A stretch of DNA of 64,000 bases from Cellulomonas timonensis (GTDB lineage Bacteria; Actinomycetota; Actinomycetes; Actinomycetales; Cellulomonadaceae). A program made the translations under genes and the position numbers. The notes under the pieces were generated by a model. That model was not told where the DNA came from. It saw only the letters and a program-made list of their open reading frames with translations, and did no database searches. Of this stretch, positions 15,068 through 23,603 are shown in pieces. Position 1 is the first letter of the stretch, and the number at the start of each line of letters is the position of its first letter. The stretch covers positions 1,033,546-1,097,545 of the forward strand of contig NZ_FCOT01000012.1 of assembly GCF_900046455.1 (NCBI RefSeq), in the 5' to 3' direction.

Positions 15068-16074
15068 CCCGACCGGCCGGCGCGGTCGCGCAGCCGAGGC
15101 AGGACGTGCTTCTCGTAGAGGTGCAGGAACCTGCGCTGATCTGCCCCGGGATGGTGGAAGACGAGGTGGGTGAAACCCATGTCCACGTACTGCCAGATGC
15201 GCTCGACGTGCTCGTCCGGGTCGTCGGAGACGATGAACCTGGAGGCGGTGCGCTCGGTGGACAGCGCGTCGGCGAGCCGCTCCATCTCCATCGGGTCCTC
15301 GACCCCCGTCTTCTCCTCGCTCGACAGTGCGAGGGCGCCCCAGAAGCGCGTGTCCTCGAGCGCGCGCTGCCGGTCGGTGTCGAAGGAGACCTTCATCTCG
15401 ATCATGAGGTCGAGGTCGCCCAGCTCGCGGCCGGCCTGCTCGGCGCCGGCGGCGAGCGCCGGGAGCAGCGTCTCGGTGTACAGGCTCCGGTCCTTGCCCG
15501 ACGTCGTGATGAAGCCGTCCCCGACCCGGCCCGCGAGCCGGGTCGCGGCGGGCCCGGAGGCGGCCACGTAGATCGGCACCTGCTCCTCGGGCCGGTCATA
15601 GATCGTCGCGCGGTCCACCTGGTAGTGCGTGCCCTCGATGGTCACGCGCTCACCCGACCAGAGCGCGCGCATGAGCGTGATCGCCTCCTTGAATCGCGCG
15701 AACCGCTCCTTGCCGTCTGGCCACTGCAAGCCGAGGGGGGCCTCGTTCATCGCCTCGCCCGTGCCGATGCCGAGGACCACGCGCCCCGGGGCGAGGCAGC
15801 CCAGGGTCGCGAAGGCCTGCGCGACGACGGCGGGGTGGTACCTGAAGGTCGGCGTCAGCACGCTCGTGCCCAGGATGACGCGCTCGGTGCTCGCCACGAG
15901 CGCGCCCAGGAGCGGCAGGGCGGCGGGCGCGTGCCCGCCCGTGTGCCGCCACGGCTGCAGGTGGTCCGACACGAAGACCGAGTCGAACCCTGCGCGCTCC
16001 GCGAGCACCGCGAGCTCGACGAGCTCCCGGGGGCCGAACTGCTCGACAGAGGCCTTGTAGCCGAATCTCAGCAT
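15064..16074 (-). CDS. fgd: F420-dependent glucose-6-phosphate dehydrogenase
   Basis: Oxidises glucose 6-phosphate to 6-phosphogluconolactone and reduces coenzyme F420 to F420H2. The 336-residue LLM-fold barrel closely follows mycobacterial Fgd1: GYKASVEQFGPRELVELAV, VSDHLQPWRHTGGHAP (D37, H38, W42), GTGEAMNE (E107). The positions that bind the sugar phosphate in Fgd1 are also kept: Lys in TTSGKD, Lys in SSEEKTGVEDP and Arg in TASRFIV. So it is probably a true G6P enzyme and not just an LLM relative. AAGGAG lies upstream of the ATG. Within the operon it could supply F420H2 to the LLM oxidoreductase at 27.4-28.3 kb, using glucose released by the upstream glycosidase after phosphorylation; this link is inference. 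Confidence 0.9.
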   Translation of the reverse strand: MLRFGYKASVEQFGPRELVELAVLAERAGFDSVFVSDHLQPWRHTGGHAPAALPLLGALVASTERVILGTSVLTPTFRYHPAVVAQAFATLGCLAPGRVVLGIGTGEAMNEAPLGLQWPDGKERFARFKEAITLMRALWSGERVTIEGTHYQVDRATIYDRPEEQVPIYVAASGPAATRLAGRVGDGFITTSGKDRSLYTETLLPALAAGAEQAGRELGDLDLMIEMKVSFDTDRQRALEDTRFWGALALSSEEKTGVEDPMEMERLADALSTERTASRFIVSDDPDEHVERIWQYVDMGFTHLVFHHPGADQRRFLHLYEKHVLPRLRDRAGRSG

Positions 16075-16154
16075 GGGGTGTCTCCTTTCAGGCCCATGGA
16101 GCGGGCCGTGCCGCGGTCCGCGCGGCGATGGTGGGGTCGAGGGGCGGCGCGGCG

Positions 16155-17123
16155 TCAGCGGCGTCGCGTGAGGTCCCGGTCGGAGCCCGCAGCGGATGGC
16201 CCTGCCCGCAAGGCGGCGCGCACCGCGTCGCCCACCAGCGCCCGCACCCGATGGCGCGCGTGCTCGGTGCCGGCGGCGACATGCGGGGAGACGAACGCCG
16301 CCAGGCGGAGGAGCTCGTGGTCATGCGGCACGGGTTCGGACTCGAAGACGTCGAGCGCCGCGGCGCCGAGCCGTCCGCTGCGCAGCGCGTCGACGAGCGC
16401 GGCCTCGTCGACGAGCCCGCCGCGGGCGGCGTTGACCAGCACTGCCCCGGGGCGCATCCGCGCCAGGCGCGCAGCGTCGACGAGGTGGTGGGTCGCGGGC
16501 GTCAGGGGCGCATGGAGCGTCACGACGTCGCTCTCCGCGAACAGCGTGTCGAGGTCGACCTGGCGGGCCCCGTGCTCGTCGACAGGGTGCGGGACCACGT
16601 CGTGGTAGAGCACGGCGCTGCCGAATCCGGCGAGCCTGCGCCGGACCGCGCGCCCGATGGCGCCAAAGCCGACGATGCCCACGGTCACCGCGCCGAGCTC
16701 GCGGCCAAGGGGCTGCGAGGACCATCCGGCGGTGCGCAGGCCACGGTCGGCCCCGACCGCGTCGCGCAGGGCGATGAGCATCGCCATCACCGTCCAGTCG
16801 GCGACGGCCTCGGCGTTGTACCCGGGGGCGCTCACCACCTCGATGCCCAGCGCGGCGGCGGCCTCGACGTCGATCACGCCGTCGAGTCCGACGGACGGCT
16901 GCACGACGAGCCGGCAACGGTCGAGGCCCGCCAAAGTCGCGGCGTCGAGGCGGTAGCGCCGGGAGGCGTCGCCGATGACGATGTCGGCACGCGCGAGGTC
17001 GTCCGCGAGGTCGGCGATCGTCACGTCGCGCGGGGCCAGTGCCACCGTGCAGGGCGTTGCCGCATCGGCGAGCCAGGAGTCGAGCAGCTCACGGGGGTAG
17101 TCAGACAGGCAGACGATGTGCAC
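16155..17123 (-). CDS. D-2-hydroxyacid dehydrogenase (NAD(P)-dependent)
   Basis: Interconverts a 2-oxoacid and a D-2-hydroxyacid, for example hydroxypyruvate/glycerate or glyoxylate/glycolate. The 322-residue protein has the nucleotide-binding GIVGFGAIGRAV (about 149-160) and the catalytic triad R234 in NAARGGLVDE, E263 in VFESEP and H281 in SPHVAAGTEHA. GTG 17123 is chosen because GAGAGG lies just upstream and the N-terminal fold begins there; the frame continues upstream into unrelated sequence. The gene follows the enolase-superfamily gene by 25 bases. Next to a glycerate kinase, a role as hydroxypyruvate or tartronate-semialdehyde-type reductase feeding glycerate is plausible, but substrate cannot be read from sequence. 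Confidence 0.85.
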   Translation of the reverse strand: MHIVCLSDYPRELLDSWLADAATPCTVALAPRDVTIADLADDLARADIVIGDASRRYRLDAATLAGLDRCRLVVQPSVGLDGVIDVEAAAALGIEVVSAPGYNAEAVADWTVMAMLIALRDAVGADRGLRTAGWSSQPLGRELGAVTVGIVGFGAIGRAVRRRLAGFGSAVLYHDVVPHPVDEHGARQVDLDTLFAESDVVTLHAPLTPATHHLVDAARLARMRPGAVLVNAARGGLVDEAALVDALRSGRLGAAALDVFESEPVPHDHELLRLAAFVSPHVAAGTEHARHRVRALVGDAVRAALRAGPSAAGSDRDLTRRR

Positions 17124-17148
17124 GCGGCACCTCTCAGGGAGGGGAAGG

Positions 17149-18342
17149 TCAGTCGGGCAGGGCGCGGCTGCGCACCACCTTGTCGAGGTCCAGGGCCATG
17201 CCGAGCCCTGGGGCCGTCGGGCAGTCCACGGCGCCGTCGACCGGGAGGATGGGGGCGGCCAGCACATGCTGGTAGAGCGGCATGAGCCGCGACAGATACT
17301 CCATCTGGGGGACCAGCGCAGGGGACGCGGCGAACGAGACGGCCGCGTTGCACTGCAGCGACTGGCCGTGGGGCACTGCCTGCCCACCAGCCGCCCCCAC
17401 CACGGCGAGGATCTTCATCGTCTCGGAGATGCCGCCCGCCCAGTGCGGGTCCGGCTGGTACAGGTCCAGGACGTCGGCTGCGACCAGCTCGGCGAAACCC
17501 CACCGGGTGTACTCGTGCTCCCCGCCCACGACCTGCACGTCGGGGGGCAGGCGCCGGCGCAGCATCCGGTACCCGGCGAGCTGGTCCGCCGGCAACGGCT
17601 CCTCGATCCAGCGCAGCCCGAGTCCCGCTGTCGCGCGGGCGACGTCGACGGTGAACGGCACGTCCCACGAGCTCCAGGCGTCGAGCATGATCTCGACGCC
17701 GTGGCCAGCCGCGTCACGCACCGTGCCGACGAGCTCGACGATCGCGTCCACACCGGCAGCCCCGTCCTCGGGCCCCCACCGGGGGAACCACTTGAGGCCG
17801 CGGAAGCCCTCGGCCACGAGCTCGCGCGTGCGCCGTGCCACGTCCAGCGGGTCGAGCGACTCGCCCAGCGTCGAGACGTACGCCGGGATCCGCTCGCGGG
17901 TCGGGCCGCCGAGCAGCACGTGCGCCGGCACGCCTAGCGCCTGGCCGCGAATGTCCCACAACGCGCAGTCCACTGCCGACAGCGCCACCATGCCGGTGCC
18001 CTTGCGGCCGTGGATCGCCGAGCGGTACAGCACGTCCCAGATCCGCTCGGAGGCCATCGGATCCTGCCCCAGGAGCAGCGGCCGCAGCACGCGCTGGATG
18101 GTGAACGCCTGCTCCGGCGACAGCTGGGTGACCGTGCCGGTCCACCCCTCGTCGGTGTCCACATGCAGGAGGATCGAGCTCACCTCGAACCGGTCCGGCG
18201 CGACCTCCACGAACGCCTGCGGGCCTGACGCCCGGAACTCCGGGTAGACGTCGGTGGGACGCCGGAGCCGGTCGAGGAAGACCCCGCCCGGGGCCTCGAC
18301 GACTCCCGTGTACTCGACGCACCGCACGTCAGTGATCTTCAC
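17149..18342 (-). CDS. Enolase-superfamily sugar-acid dehydratase (mandelate racemase/rhamnonate dehydratase group)
   Basis: Probably removes water from a sugar acid to give a 2-keto-3-deoxy acid. The 397-residue protein has the capping domain (about 1-125) and the barrel. Metal ligands are D221 (IMLDAWSS), E247 (WIEEPLP) and E275 (GGEHE); H325 (VPHGQSLQ) is the likely acid/base. The ligand and base spacing (26, 28, 50) and the GLKWFPRWGPEDG segment are close to L-rhamnonate dehydratase as I recall it, so this group is the best guess. GTG 18342 overlaps the stop of the glycerate kinase gene in a GTGA arrangement. A sugar-acid dehydratase beside glycerate kinase and a hydroxyacid dehydrogenase points to acid breakdown into C3 units. 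Confidence 0.85.
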   Translation of the reverse strand: MKITDVRCVEYTGVVEAPGGVFLDRLRRPTDVYPEFRASGPQAFVEVAPDRFEVSSILLHVDTDEGWTGTVTQLSPEQAFTIQRVLRPLLLGQDPMASERIWDVLYRSAIHGRKGTGMVALSAVDCALWDIRGQALGVPAHVLLGGPTRERIPAYVSTLGESLDPLDVARRTRELVAEGFRGLKWFPRWGPEDGAAGVDAIVELVGTVRDAAGHGVEIMLDAWSSWDVPFTVDVARATAGLGLRWIEEPLPADQLAGYRMLRRRLPPDVQVVGGEHEYTRWGFAELVAADVLDLYQPDPHWAGGISETMKILAVVGAAGGQAVPHGQSLQCNAAVSFAASPALVPQMEYLSRLMPLYQHVLAAPILPVDGAVDCPTAPGLGMALDLDKVVRSRALPD

Positions 18343-19349
18343 GTCGCTCTCCTCTCCAGGAACTGCTGGACGGCAGCCGCCACACAGTCCGCCGTGCGCG
18401 TCCACGACGCCTCGCCGTACAAGTCGGCGAGGCCGAGGACGGGCACATCGAGACCGTGGCCTGGGAGCACTGTCCCCGCCACCACGACCACGGGAACCCC
18501 CAGGCCGCGCGCGCGCTCCACGAGCCCGCCGACAACCTTGCCCTGGCGCGAGCCGGCGTCGAGGCAGCCCTCGCCGGTCACCACGAGGTCGGCGCCCGCG
18601 AGCGCAGCGTCCAGCCCGGCGTGCCGCGCGACGAGGTCGACCCCCGGCACGAGCCGCGCTCCGAGGGCTGCGGGCCCCCCCCCGAGGCCCCCTGCCGCGC
18701 CGGCGCCAGGCAGCCGTCGGACGTCCACGCCGAAACGCGCGCGGTAGCCCGCCGCAAGCGTCTCGAGCCGGCGCGTGAGCATGACGACCTGCGCGGGGTC
18801 GGCGCCCTTCTGCGGCCCGAAGACCCTCGCGGCGTCGAGGAACCTGGTGGTCACGTCGCAAGCGACCACCACCTGGGCCGCCGCGCCAGGGCCCCCCAGC
18901 GGCCCACGCCCCGCGAGGACCTCGACGGCCCCGGCCCCGCCGTCTGTCGTCGCGGAGCCACCGAGGGCCACGACGATCTCGCGGGCGCCTGCGTCGAGCG
19001 CCGCCGCGACGAGCTCGCCCGTGCCGCGGCTCGTGGCCTCGAGGGGCGCGTTGCCCTCGGCCCCGCCGACCAGCGCGAGCCCGGAGGCGCGCGCCGCCTC
19101 GACCACCGCGACGCCGTCGGCCCGCAGCAGCCAGGCGGCGTCGACCGGGCGGCCGAGCGGGTCGCTCACGCGGGTGCCGCGATCCGGCCCGCCGAGCACG
19201 TCGAGCGTGCCCTCCCCGCCGTCGGCGAGCGGCAGCGCGTCCCCCGTCCATCCCGCGGCGCCGGCGCCCGCGAGGATCGCGGCGGCGCCATCGGCCGCGC
19301 TCGCCGAGCCGCGGAACTTGTCCGGCGCCGCCAGCACGCGCCCCCTCAC
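18339..19349 (-). CDS. Glycerate kinase (GlxK/GK-II family)
   Basis: Phosphorylates D-glycerate to 2-phosphoglycerate, or 3-phosphoglycerate in some members, and passes it into glycolysis. The 336-residue protein shows VLAAPDKFRGSASA at the start, LPLADGGEGTLD, VALGGSATTDGGAGAVE and LVVTGEGCLDAGSRQGKVVGG, all hallmarks of family PF02595. GTG 19349 is chosen for its GTGA overlap with the MFS stop; GTG 19337 is an alternative. The operon's first gene looks like a glucosylglycerate hydrolase, which would release glycerate, so this kinase is its natural partner. That pairing is inferred from content, not from adjacency. Confidence 0.9.
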   Translation of the reverse strand: MRGRVLAAPDKFRGSASAADGAAAILAGAGAAGWTGDALPLADGGEGTLDVLGGPDRGTRVSDPLGRPVDAAWLLRADGVAVVEAARASGLALVGGAEGNAPLEATSRGTGELVAAALDAGAREIVVALGGSATTDGGAGAVEVLAGRGPLGGPGAAAQVVVACDVTTRFLDAARVFGPQKGADPAQVVMLTRRLETLAAGYRARFGVDVRRLPGAGAAGGLGGGPAALGARLVPGVDLVARHAGLDAALAGADLVVTGEGCLDAGSRQGKVVGGLVERARGLGVPVVVVAGTVLPGHGLDVPVLGLADLYGEASWTRTADCVAAAVQQFLERRAT

Positions 19350-20545
19350 CGCGCGACCGCCGTGTCGCGGTCTCGGGACGCCACGGCCAGCACGCCGACC
19401 AGCGCGAGCCCGAGGGCCCCGGCGCCCATCGCGGCGGGGCCGCCCACAGCGGTCCCCGCCAGGTAGCCGCGGAGCGCGGCGCCGGCCGCGGTGCCGCCGT
19501 CGAACGCGGCGTTCCAGACTGAGCTCGCGGTGGGCGCATGGGCGGTCGGCACGCGCGCGAGGCTCACGTCGAGGGTCACGCTCTGGAGCGCGCCGAACGC
19601 GACACCGAACAGGCCGGCTCCCGCCACGAGCGCCGCTGTCGCGCCACCGGCGCCGCCTCCGCCCAGGCCGAGCGCGACAGCTGCCAGGCCAGCGGCCCCC
19701 GTCGCCAGGAGCAGCGGCGTGACGAGCCGGTGACCATGGCGGTCCGTGACGTGCCCGACACGCCATCGGGCGATCGTCCCCGTGGCGCCGTAGACCAGCA
19801 GCGCCACAGCGACCACGGCGCCATCCGGCCGCTGCAGCGGGAGCACCGTCACCAGGCCGCCGCCGCACAGGGTGACGAGGAAGAGCGTCACCGTCGGCAG
19901 CAGCAGCCGCCGGAGGGTCGGGACCAGTGAGCCCTGCCCGCCAGTGCCGGGACCGGGCCCGGCGCCGACGCGGTCGGCGGGCAGCCCCCGGGCGACCAGC
20001 GGCGCCAGGAGCGGCGCGGCGGCGAGCCAGGCGACGACGGCGAACCGCCCGTCGAGGGTGAGCGCCGTGGCCGCGGACACCACGAGCATGTTCGGGATCG
20101 CGGCCGACAGCCCGTAGATCCCGATGGCCTCGCCCTGCCGCTGGCGTGGCGCCGCCCGCGGGATGGCGACGGCGCCGACGACCGTCAGGAGGGCGAACCC
20201 GACGCCTCGGAACGCCGACAGCACGTAGAGGGAGCCCAGGTCGGAGGCCACGAGGTACAGCGGCGACGGCGCGCCCATCAGCACCGCGCCGACGAGCAGG
20301 AGGGTGCGCACTCCCCAGCGCCGCATGAGCGATCCCGCGACGAGCTGGGTCGCGACGGTGACAGTGAGCATCACGCCCGTCACGGTCCCGACGACCGCCT
20401 CGGGATGGCCGTGCTGGGCCGCCCGCAGCGGCAGGGCGCCGAGGGTCGCGGAGAAGCTGACGAAGCCCAGGAGGTTCGTCGCGAACAGGGCGCGCACGGT
20501 GCTCGAGCGCCACAGCGAACGGGCCTCGGTCGACGTCGCGGTCAT
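19346..20545 (-). CDS. Major facilitator superfamily transporter
   Basis: A 399-residue membrane protein with about 12 transmembrane helices and a proton-linked MFS layout. The loop between helices 2 and 3 contains the MFS motif-like GSLMRRWGVRTLL, and the equivalent loop in the second half reads ARWRVGHVTDRHGHRL. The start at ATG 20545 overlaps the amidohydrolase stop by 4 bases. It may take up the operon's substrate or export a by-product. The operon also carries an ABC importer, so two different compounds, or import plus efflux, are likely. Substrate unknown. Confidence 0.85.
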   Translation of the reverse strand: MTATSTEARSLWRSSTVRALFATNLLGFVSFSATLGALPLRAAQHGHPEAVVGTVTGVMLTVTVATQLVAGSLMRRWGVRTLLLVGAVLMGAPSPLYLVASDLGSLYVLSAFRGVGFALLTVVGAVAIPRAAPRQRQGEAIGIYGLSAAIPNMLVVSAATALTLDGRFAVVAWLAAAPLLAPLVARGLPADRVGAGPGPGTGGQGSLVPTLRRLLLPTVTLFLVTLCGGGLVTVLPLQRPDGAVVAVALLVYGATGTIARWRVGHVTDRHGHRLVTPLLLATGAAGLAAVALGLGGGGAGGATAALVAGAGLFGVAFGALQSVTLDVSLARVPTAHAPTASSVWNAAFDGGTAAGAALRGYLAGTAVGGPAAMGAGALGLALVGVLAVASRDRDTAVAR

Positions 20546-21765
20546 GCGAGGCCTGCCTCGTGCAGCGGCCCCGAGGACGTCGTCGTCGTGCGGCTGATGA
20601 CGTGCCCCGCGCGCAGCACCAGGCGATCGGCGGGGGCGAGGGCCACGGCGTCGCCGAGGCTCTGCGCGCGCACAGCGAGCAGGTCGGCGCGCCGCCCGAC
20701 CACAGGGCCAGCCTCGGGCAGTCCCATCACCGCGCGGGACGCGGGGACCGTCATGCGCCACGCCTGGTCGACGCTGCGGTGGCCGGCGGTGACCAGCAGC
20801 GACGCCGTCTCCAACGGGTCGAGCCGCCCGACGGGGTTGAACGGGTCGCGTGCGTTGTCCCCTCCTGCGGCCACCGTCACCCCGGCACGCTCGAGCGCGT
20901 CGATCGCCGTCAGCCCGCGCGGCGCCGGGTGCGCGCCCCGGCCTTGGAGGTGCAGGTTCGTCGCGGGCAGGGTCACGACCGAGACGCCCGCGGCGGCCAC
21001 CTCGGCCGCGATCTCGTCAGCCAGCGCGGGCGCCACCGCGCCGAGCGACACGGCATGGCTCGCGGTCACGGGCACCCCCGCCTGAGCCGCGAGCGCCGCG
21101 AGCCGGCGCAGCGTCAGCACTGACGGGTCGGTGGTCTCGTCGACATGCAGGTCGACCGGGCGCCCGGCGTCGACCGCGACCTGCAGGCATGCGTCCATCG
21201 CCTCGTCGGGCGCCGCCTCGCTGAACGGGTTGCCCCCGACGACGTCCGCGCCGGCCGCGAGCGCGTCCCGCAGGATCCGCGCGTGCCGGGACCACGGCAC
21301 GTCCAGCGCCGGCCCGCCGACGTGCGCGACGACCTGCACATCCACGAAGGGCGCGAGCTCCTCACGGACCTGCGCGAACGCCTCGACGGCGCGCAGCCCC
21401 AGCAGGCGCCCGCAGCCCAGGTGGGTGCGGACCGCGGTGACACCGTGCCCGACGAGGATCAGCAGCGCGCGCCGGGCGCGGCGACGGATGTCAGCCGCGT
21501 CGGACGCGAGCAGGACTGCCTCGTACCCCGACATGGCCCCGGCGAGGGTGCCGAGCGGGTTCGCGGCCCGGTCGGCGGTGAACACCTTGTCGAGGTGCGC
21601 GTGAGGCTCGACGAGCGACTCGACCAGGAGGTATCCGGCTAGGTCCGTCGACAGGCGGCCGGAGGGGGCAGACGACCCCGCGGGGCGCACAGCGCAGACC
21701 AGCCCGTCGGCGACCTCGACGTCGACCGTGCGGCCGTCGGGAAGGAGCGCGTTGGTGAGGAGCAC
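20542..21765 (-). CDS. Amidohydrolase, cytosine-deaminase-like
   Basis: A metal-dependent hydrolase acting on a C-N bond, 407 residues, cytoplasmic. Metal-site motifs are H55-x-H57 in LVEPHAHLDK, His in VDLHVDETTD, His in TASHAVSL and Asp in AAGGDNARDPF, which match the cytosine deaminase/CodA subgroup layout. Some CodA-like enzymes deaminate isoguanine, creatinine or triazines, so the substrate is probably an N-heterocycle or cyclic amide but cannot be named. GTG 21765 immediately follows the TGA of the ABC permease gene (TGAGTG). It is one of two amidohydrolases in the chain, which suggests two successive hydrolytic steps. Confidence 0.85.
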   Translation of the reverse strand: MLLTNALLPDGRTVDVEVADGLVCAVRPAGSSAPSGRLSTDLAGYLLVESLVEPHAHLDKVFTADRAANPLGTLAGAMSGYEAVLLASDAADIRRRARRALLILVGHGVTAVRTHLGCGRLLGLRAVEAFAQVREELAPFVDVQVVAHVGGPALDVPWSRHARILRDALAAGADVVGGNPFSEAAPDEAMDACLQVAVDAGRPVDLHVDETTDPSVLTLRRLAALAAQAGVPVTASHAVSLGAVAPALADEIAAEVAAAGVSVVTLPATNLHLQGRGAHPAPRGLTAIDALERAGVTVAAGGDNARDPFNPVGRLDPLETASLLVTAGHRSVDQAWRMTVPASRAVMGLPEAGPVVGRRADLLAVRAQSLGDAVALAPADRLVLRAGHVISRTTTTSSGPLHEAGLA

Positions 21766-22593
21766 TCAGCCTTTCACCCCGCCCCCGGCGATCTGGGTGA
21801 CATAGCGCTGCAGGTACGAGAAGACCAGCAGCACCGGGATCATCACGAGCACGCCCGCCGCGAGCAGTCGGCCCCAGTCGGTGGTGAACTCCCCGATCAA
21901 CGTGTTGAGGCCCACCGACAGCGTCCGCTTCGAGTCCGTGTCGATGAAGGTGTTGGCGTACAGGAACTCCTCCCACACCTGGATGATCGTGAAGACTGCG
22001 GCTGCCATGACCCCGGGCATCGCCGGCGGCAGGACGACCCGCCACAACGCCTGGAACCGGCCGCAGCCGTCGATCATCGCGGCCTCCTCGATCTCCACAG
22101 GGACGGCGAGGAAGTAGTTGCGCATGAGCCAGATGCAGAACGGCAGCGCGAACGAGACGTAGACGATCGTCAGGCCCACGAGCGAGTCGAGGAGCCCCAA
22201 CGCGTTGACTGTCTTGTACAGCGGGATCGCCAGCAGCACGGCGGGGAACATCTGCGCCGCGACGACGATCAGCAGCATCCCCCGGTTGCCGATGAACGTG
22301 AACCGGGCGAAGCCGTAACCCGCCAGAATGGCCAACAGGAGCGCGATCGTCGTGGTGCCGACCGCGACCAGGACGGAATTCATGAAATAGGTGAAGAACG
22401 CGGTGTCCGCGATCTTCGCGTAATGCCCTAGGTACAGGCCGCTCGGCAGCAGGCGCTTCTCCGCGCCGTTGAGCTCGGGTGTCGTCTTGAATGACGACAC
22501 GACCATGTACGCGAACGGCAGGACGGTGCCGAGCAGGAACAGCAGCGCGACGAGGTGGGCGCCGCCGCTCGCGCGTTCACGGGAGGCCCTCAT
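21766..22593 (-). CDS. ABC transporter permease, MalG type
   Basis: Inner-membrane permease of 275 residues with six transmembrane helices. It carries the EAA loop (EIEEAAMIDGCGRFQALWRVVLP), the contact site for the ATPase, and ends in GGGVKG as many MalG proteins do. It pairs with the MalF-type permease encoded just upstream (4-base ATGA overlap) and the lipoprotein binding protein before it. No ATPase gene is present in the operon, so a shared MsiK-type ATPase encoded elsewhere probably powers it. This family imports sugars, glycosides and sugar-like molecules. Confidence 0.9.
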   Translation of the reverse strand: MRASRERASGGAHLVALLFLLGTVLPFAYMVVSSFKTTPELNGAEKRLLPSGLYLGHYAKIADTAFFTYFMNSVLVAVGTTTIALLLAILAGYGFARFTFIGNRGMLLIVVAAQMFPAVLLAIPLYKTVNALGLLDSLVGLTIVYVSFALPFCIWLMRNYFLAVPVEIEEAAMIDGCGRFQALWRVVLPPAMPGVMAAAVFTIIQVWEEFLYANTFIDTDSKRTLSVGLNTLIGEFTTDWGRLLAAGVLVMIPVLLVFSYLQRYVTQIAGGGVKG

Positions 22594-23543
22594 CGCTTCT
22601 TCTCCTTTCGGCCCTCGACCACGTAGAAGTACAGGACGGCGAGGACCATCATCATCAGGAAGATGATCATGGAGATCGCCGCGGCCTTTCCGAAGTCGAA
22701 CTCCTGGAACGCCGTGCGGTAGGCCAGAGTCGTCAAGATGTCCGTGGCGCCCACGGGCCCACCCCGCGTGAAGAGCCAGATGCCGTTGAAGTTGTTGATC
22801 GCGCCCGAGATCGCTGTGAGCGTCACCAGGGCCAGCGACGTGCGGATACCCGGCACCGTCACGTGCCGGAACCGCTGCCACGCGTTCGCGCCGTCGATCA
22901 TCGCCGCCTCGTACTGCTCGGGCGGGATCTGCTGCATGCCGGCGAGCAGGATGACTGCTGTGAACGGCGTCCACTTCCAGGCGCTGATGAGCACGAGTGT
23001 TGGCAGCGCCGTCGAGGTGTTCGCGAGCCACAGCGGAGGGTTCTCCATGAGCCCGGTGTCCCGCAGGATCGAGTTCACGGGGCCGGACGCCGGGTCCAGC
23101 AGGAAGCGCCAGATGAGCGCGACCAGGACGGTGGGGACGACCCACGGCACGATCATCGTGGTCCGGATGAGCCCGCGGGCGACCAGGTGCTTGTTGAGGG
23201 TCGTGGCGATGACGAGGCCAAGACCGACCTGGAAGGAGAGGGTCGCGCCGGCCCAGACCAGGGTGCGCGCCATCACGGTCCAGAACGAGGCGCTGGTGAA
23301 CAACTCGACGAAGTTGTCGAGTCCCACGAAGCGCTCCTGGCCCGGAGCCATGAGAGACGCGTCAGTGAAGCTGGTCGCCGCCGCGTTGATCACCGGATAC
23401 CCGATGATCAACGCGAGCACGACGAACGCGGGGGCGATGTAGAGGAACGGCTCGAGCCGGCGGCGGCGGAGCCGGCGCGCCCGGAGGCGCGACGGGTCGA
23501 CGACGGGGCGCGTGGCGACGGGTGTGGTGGTGGTGGTGGTCAT
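22590..23543 (-). CDS. ABC transporter permease, MalF type
   Basis: Inner-membrane permease of 317 residues with a basic N-terminal tail, six transmembrane helices and the EAA loop YEAAMIDGANAWQRFRHVTVP (about residues 220-240). ATG 23543 is preferred; upstream in-frame codons encode no conserved sequence. It follows the binding protein by 60 bases and overlaps the MalG-type gene. Together they form a carbohydrate uptake (CUT1) importer. Confidence 0.9.
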   Translation of the reverse strand: MTTTTTTPVATRPVVDPSRLRARRLRRRRLEPFLYIAPAFVVLALIIGYPVINAAATSFTDASLMAPGQERFVGLDNFVELFTSASFWTVMARTLVWAGATLSFQVGLGLVIATTLNKHLVARGLIRTTMIVPWVVPTVLVALIWRFLLDPASGPVNSILRDTGLMENPPLWLANTSTALPTLVLISAWKWTPFTAVILLAGMQQIPPEQYEAAMIDGANAWQRFRHVTVPGIRTSLALVTLTAISGAINNFNGIWLFTRGGPVGATDILTTLAYRTAFQEFDFGKAAAISMIIFLMMMVLAVLYFYVVEGRKEKKR

Positions 23544-23603
23544 GGTCTTCCTGGCTCGTGCCAGCGTGTCCGGCCGCCCTGGACGGCGGCCGGACACGCA
23601 CGG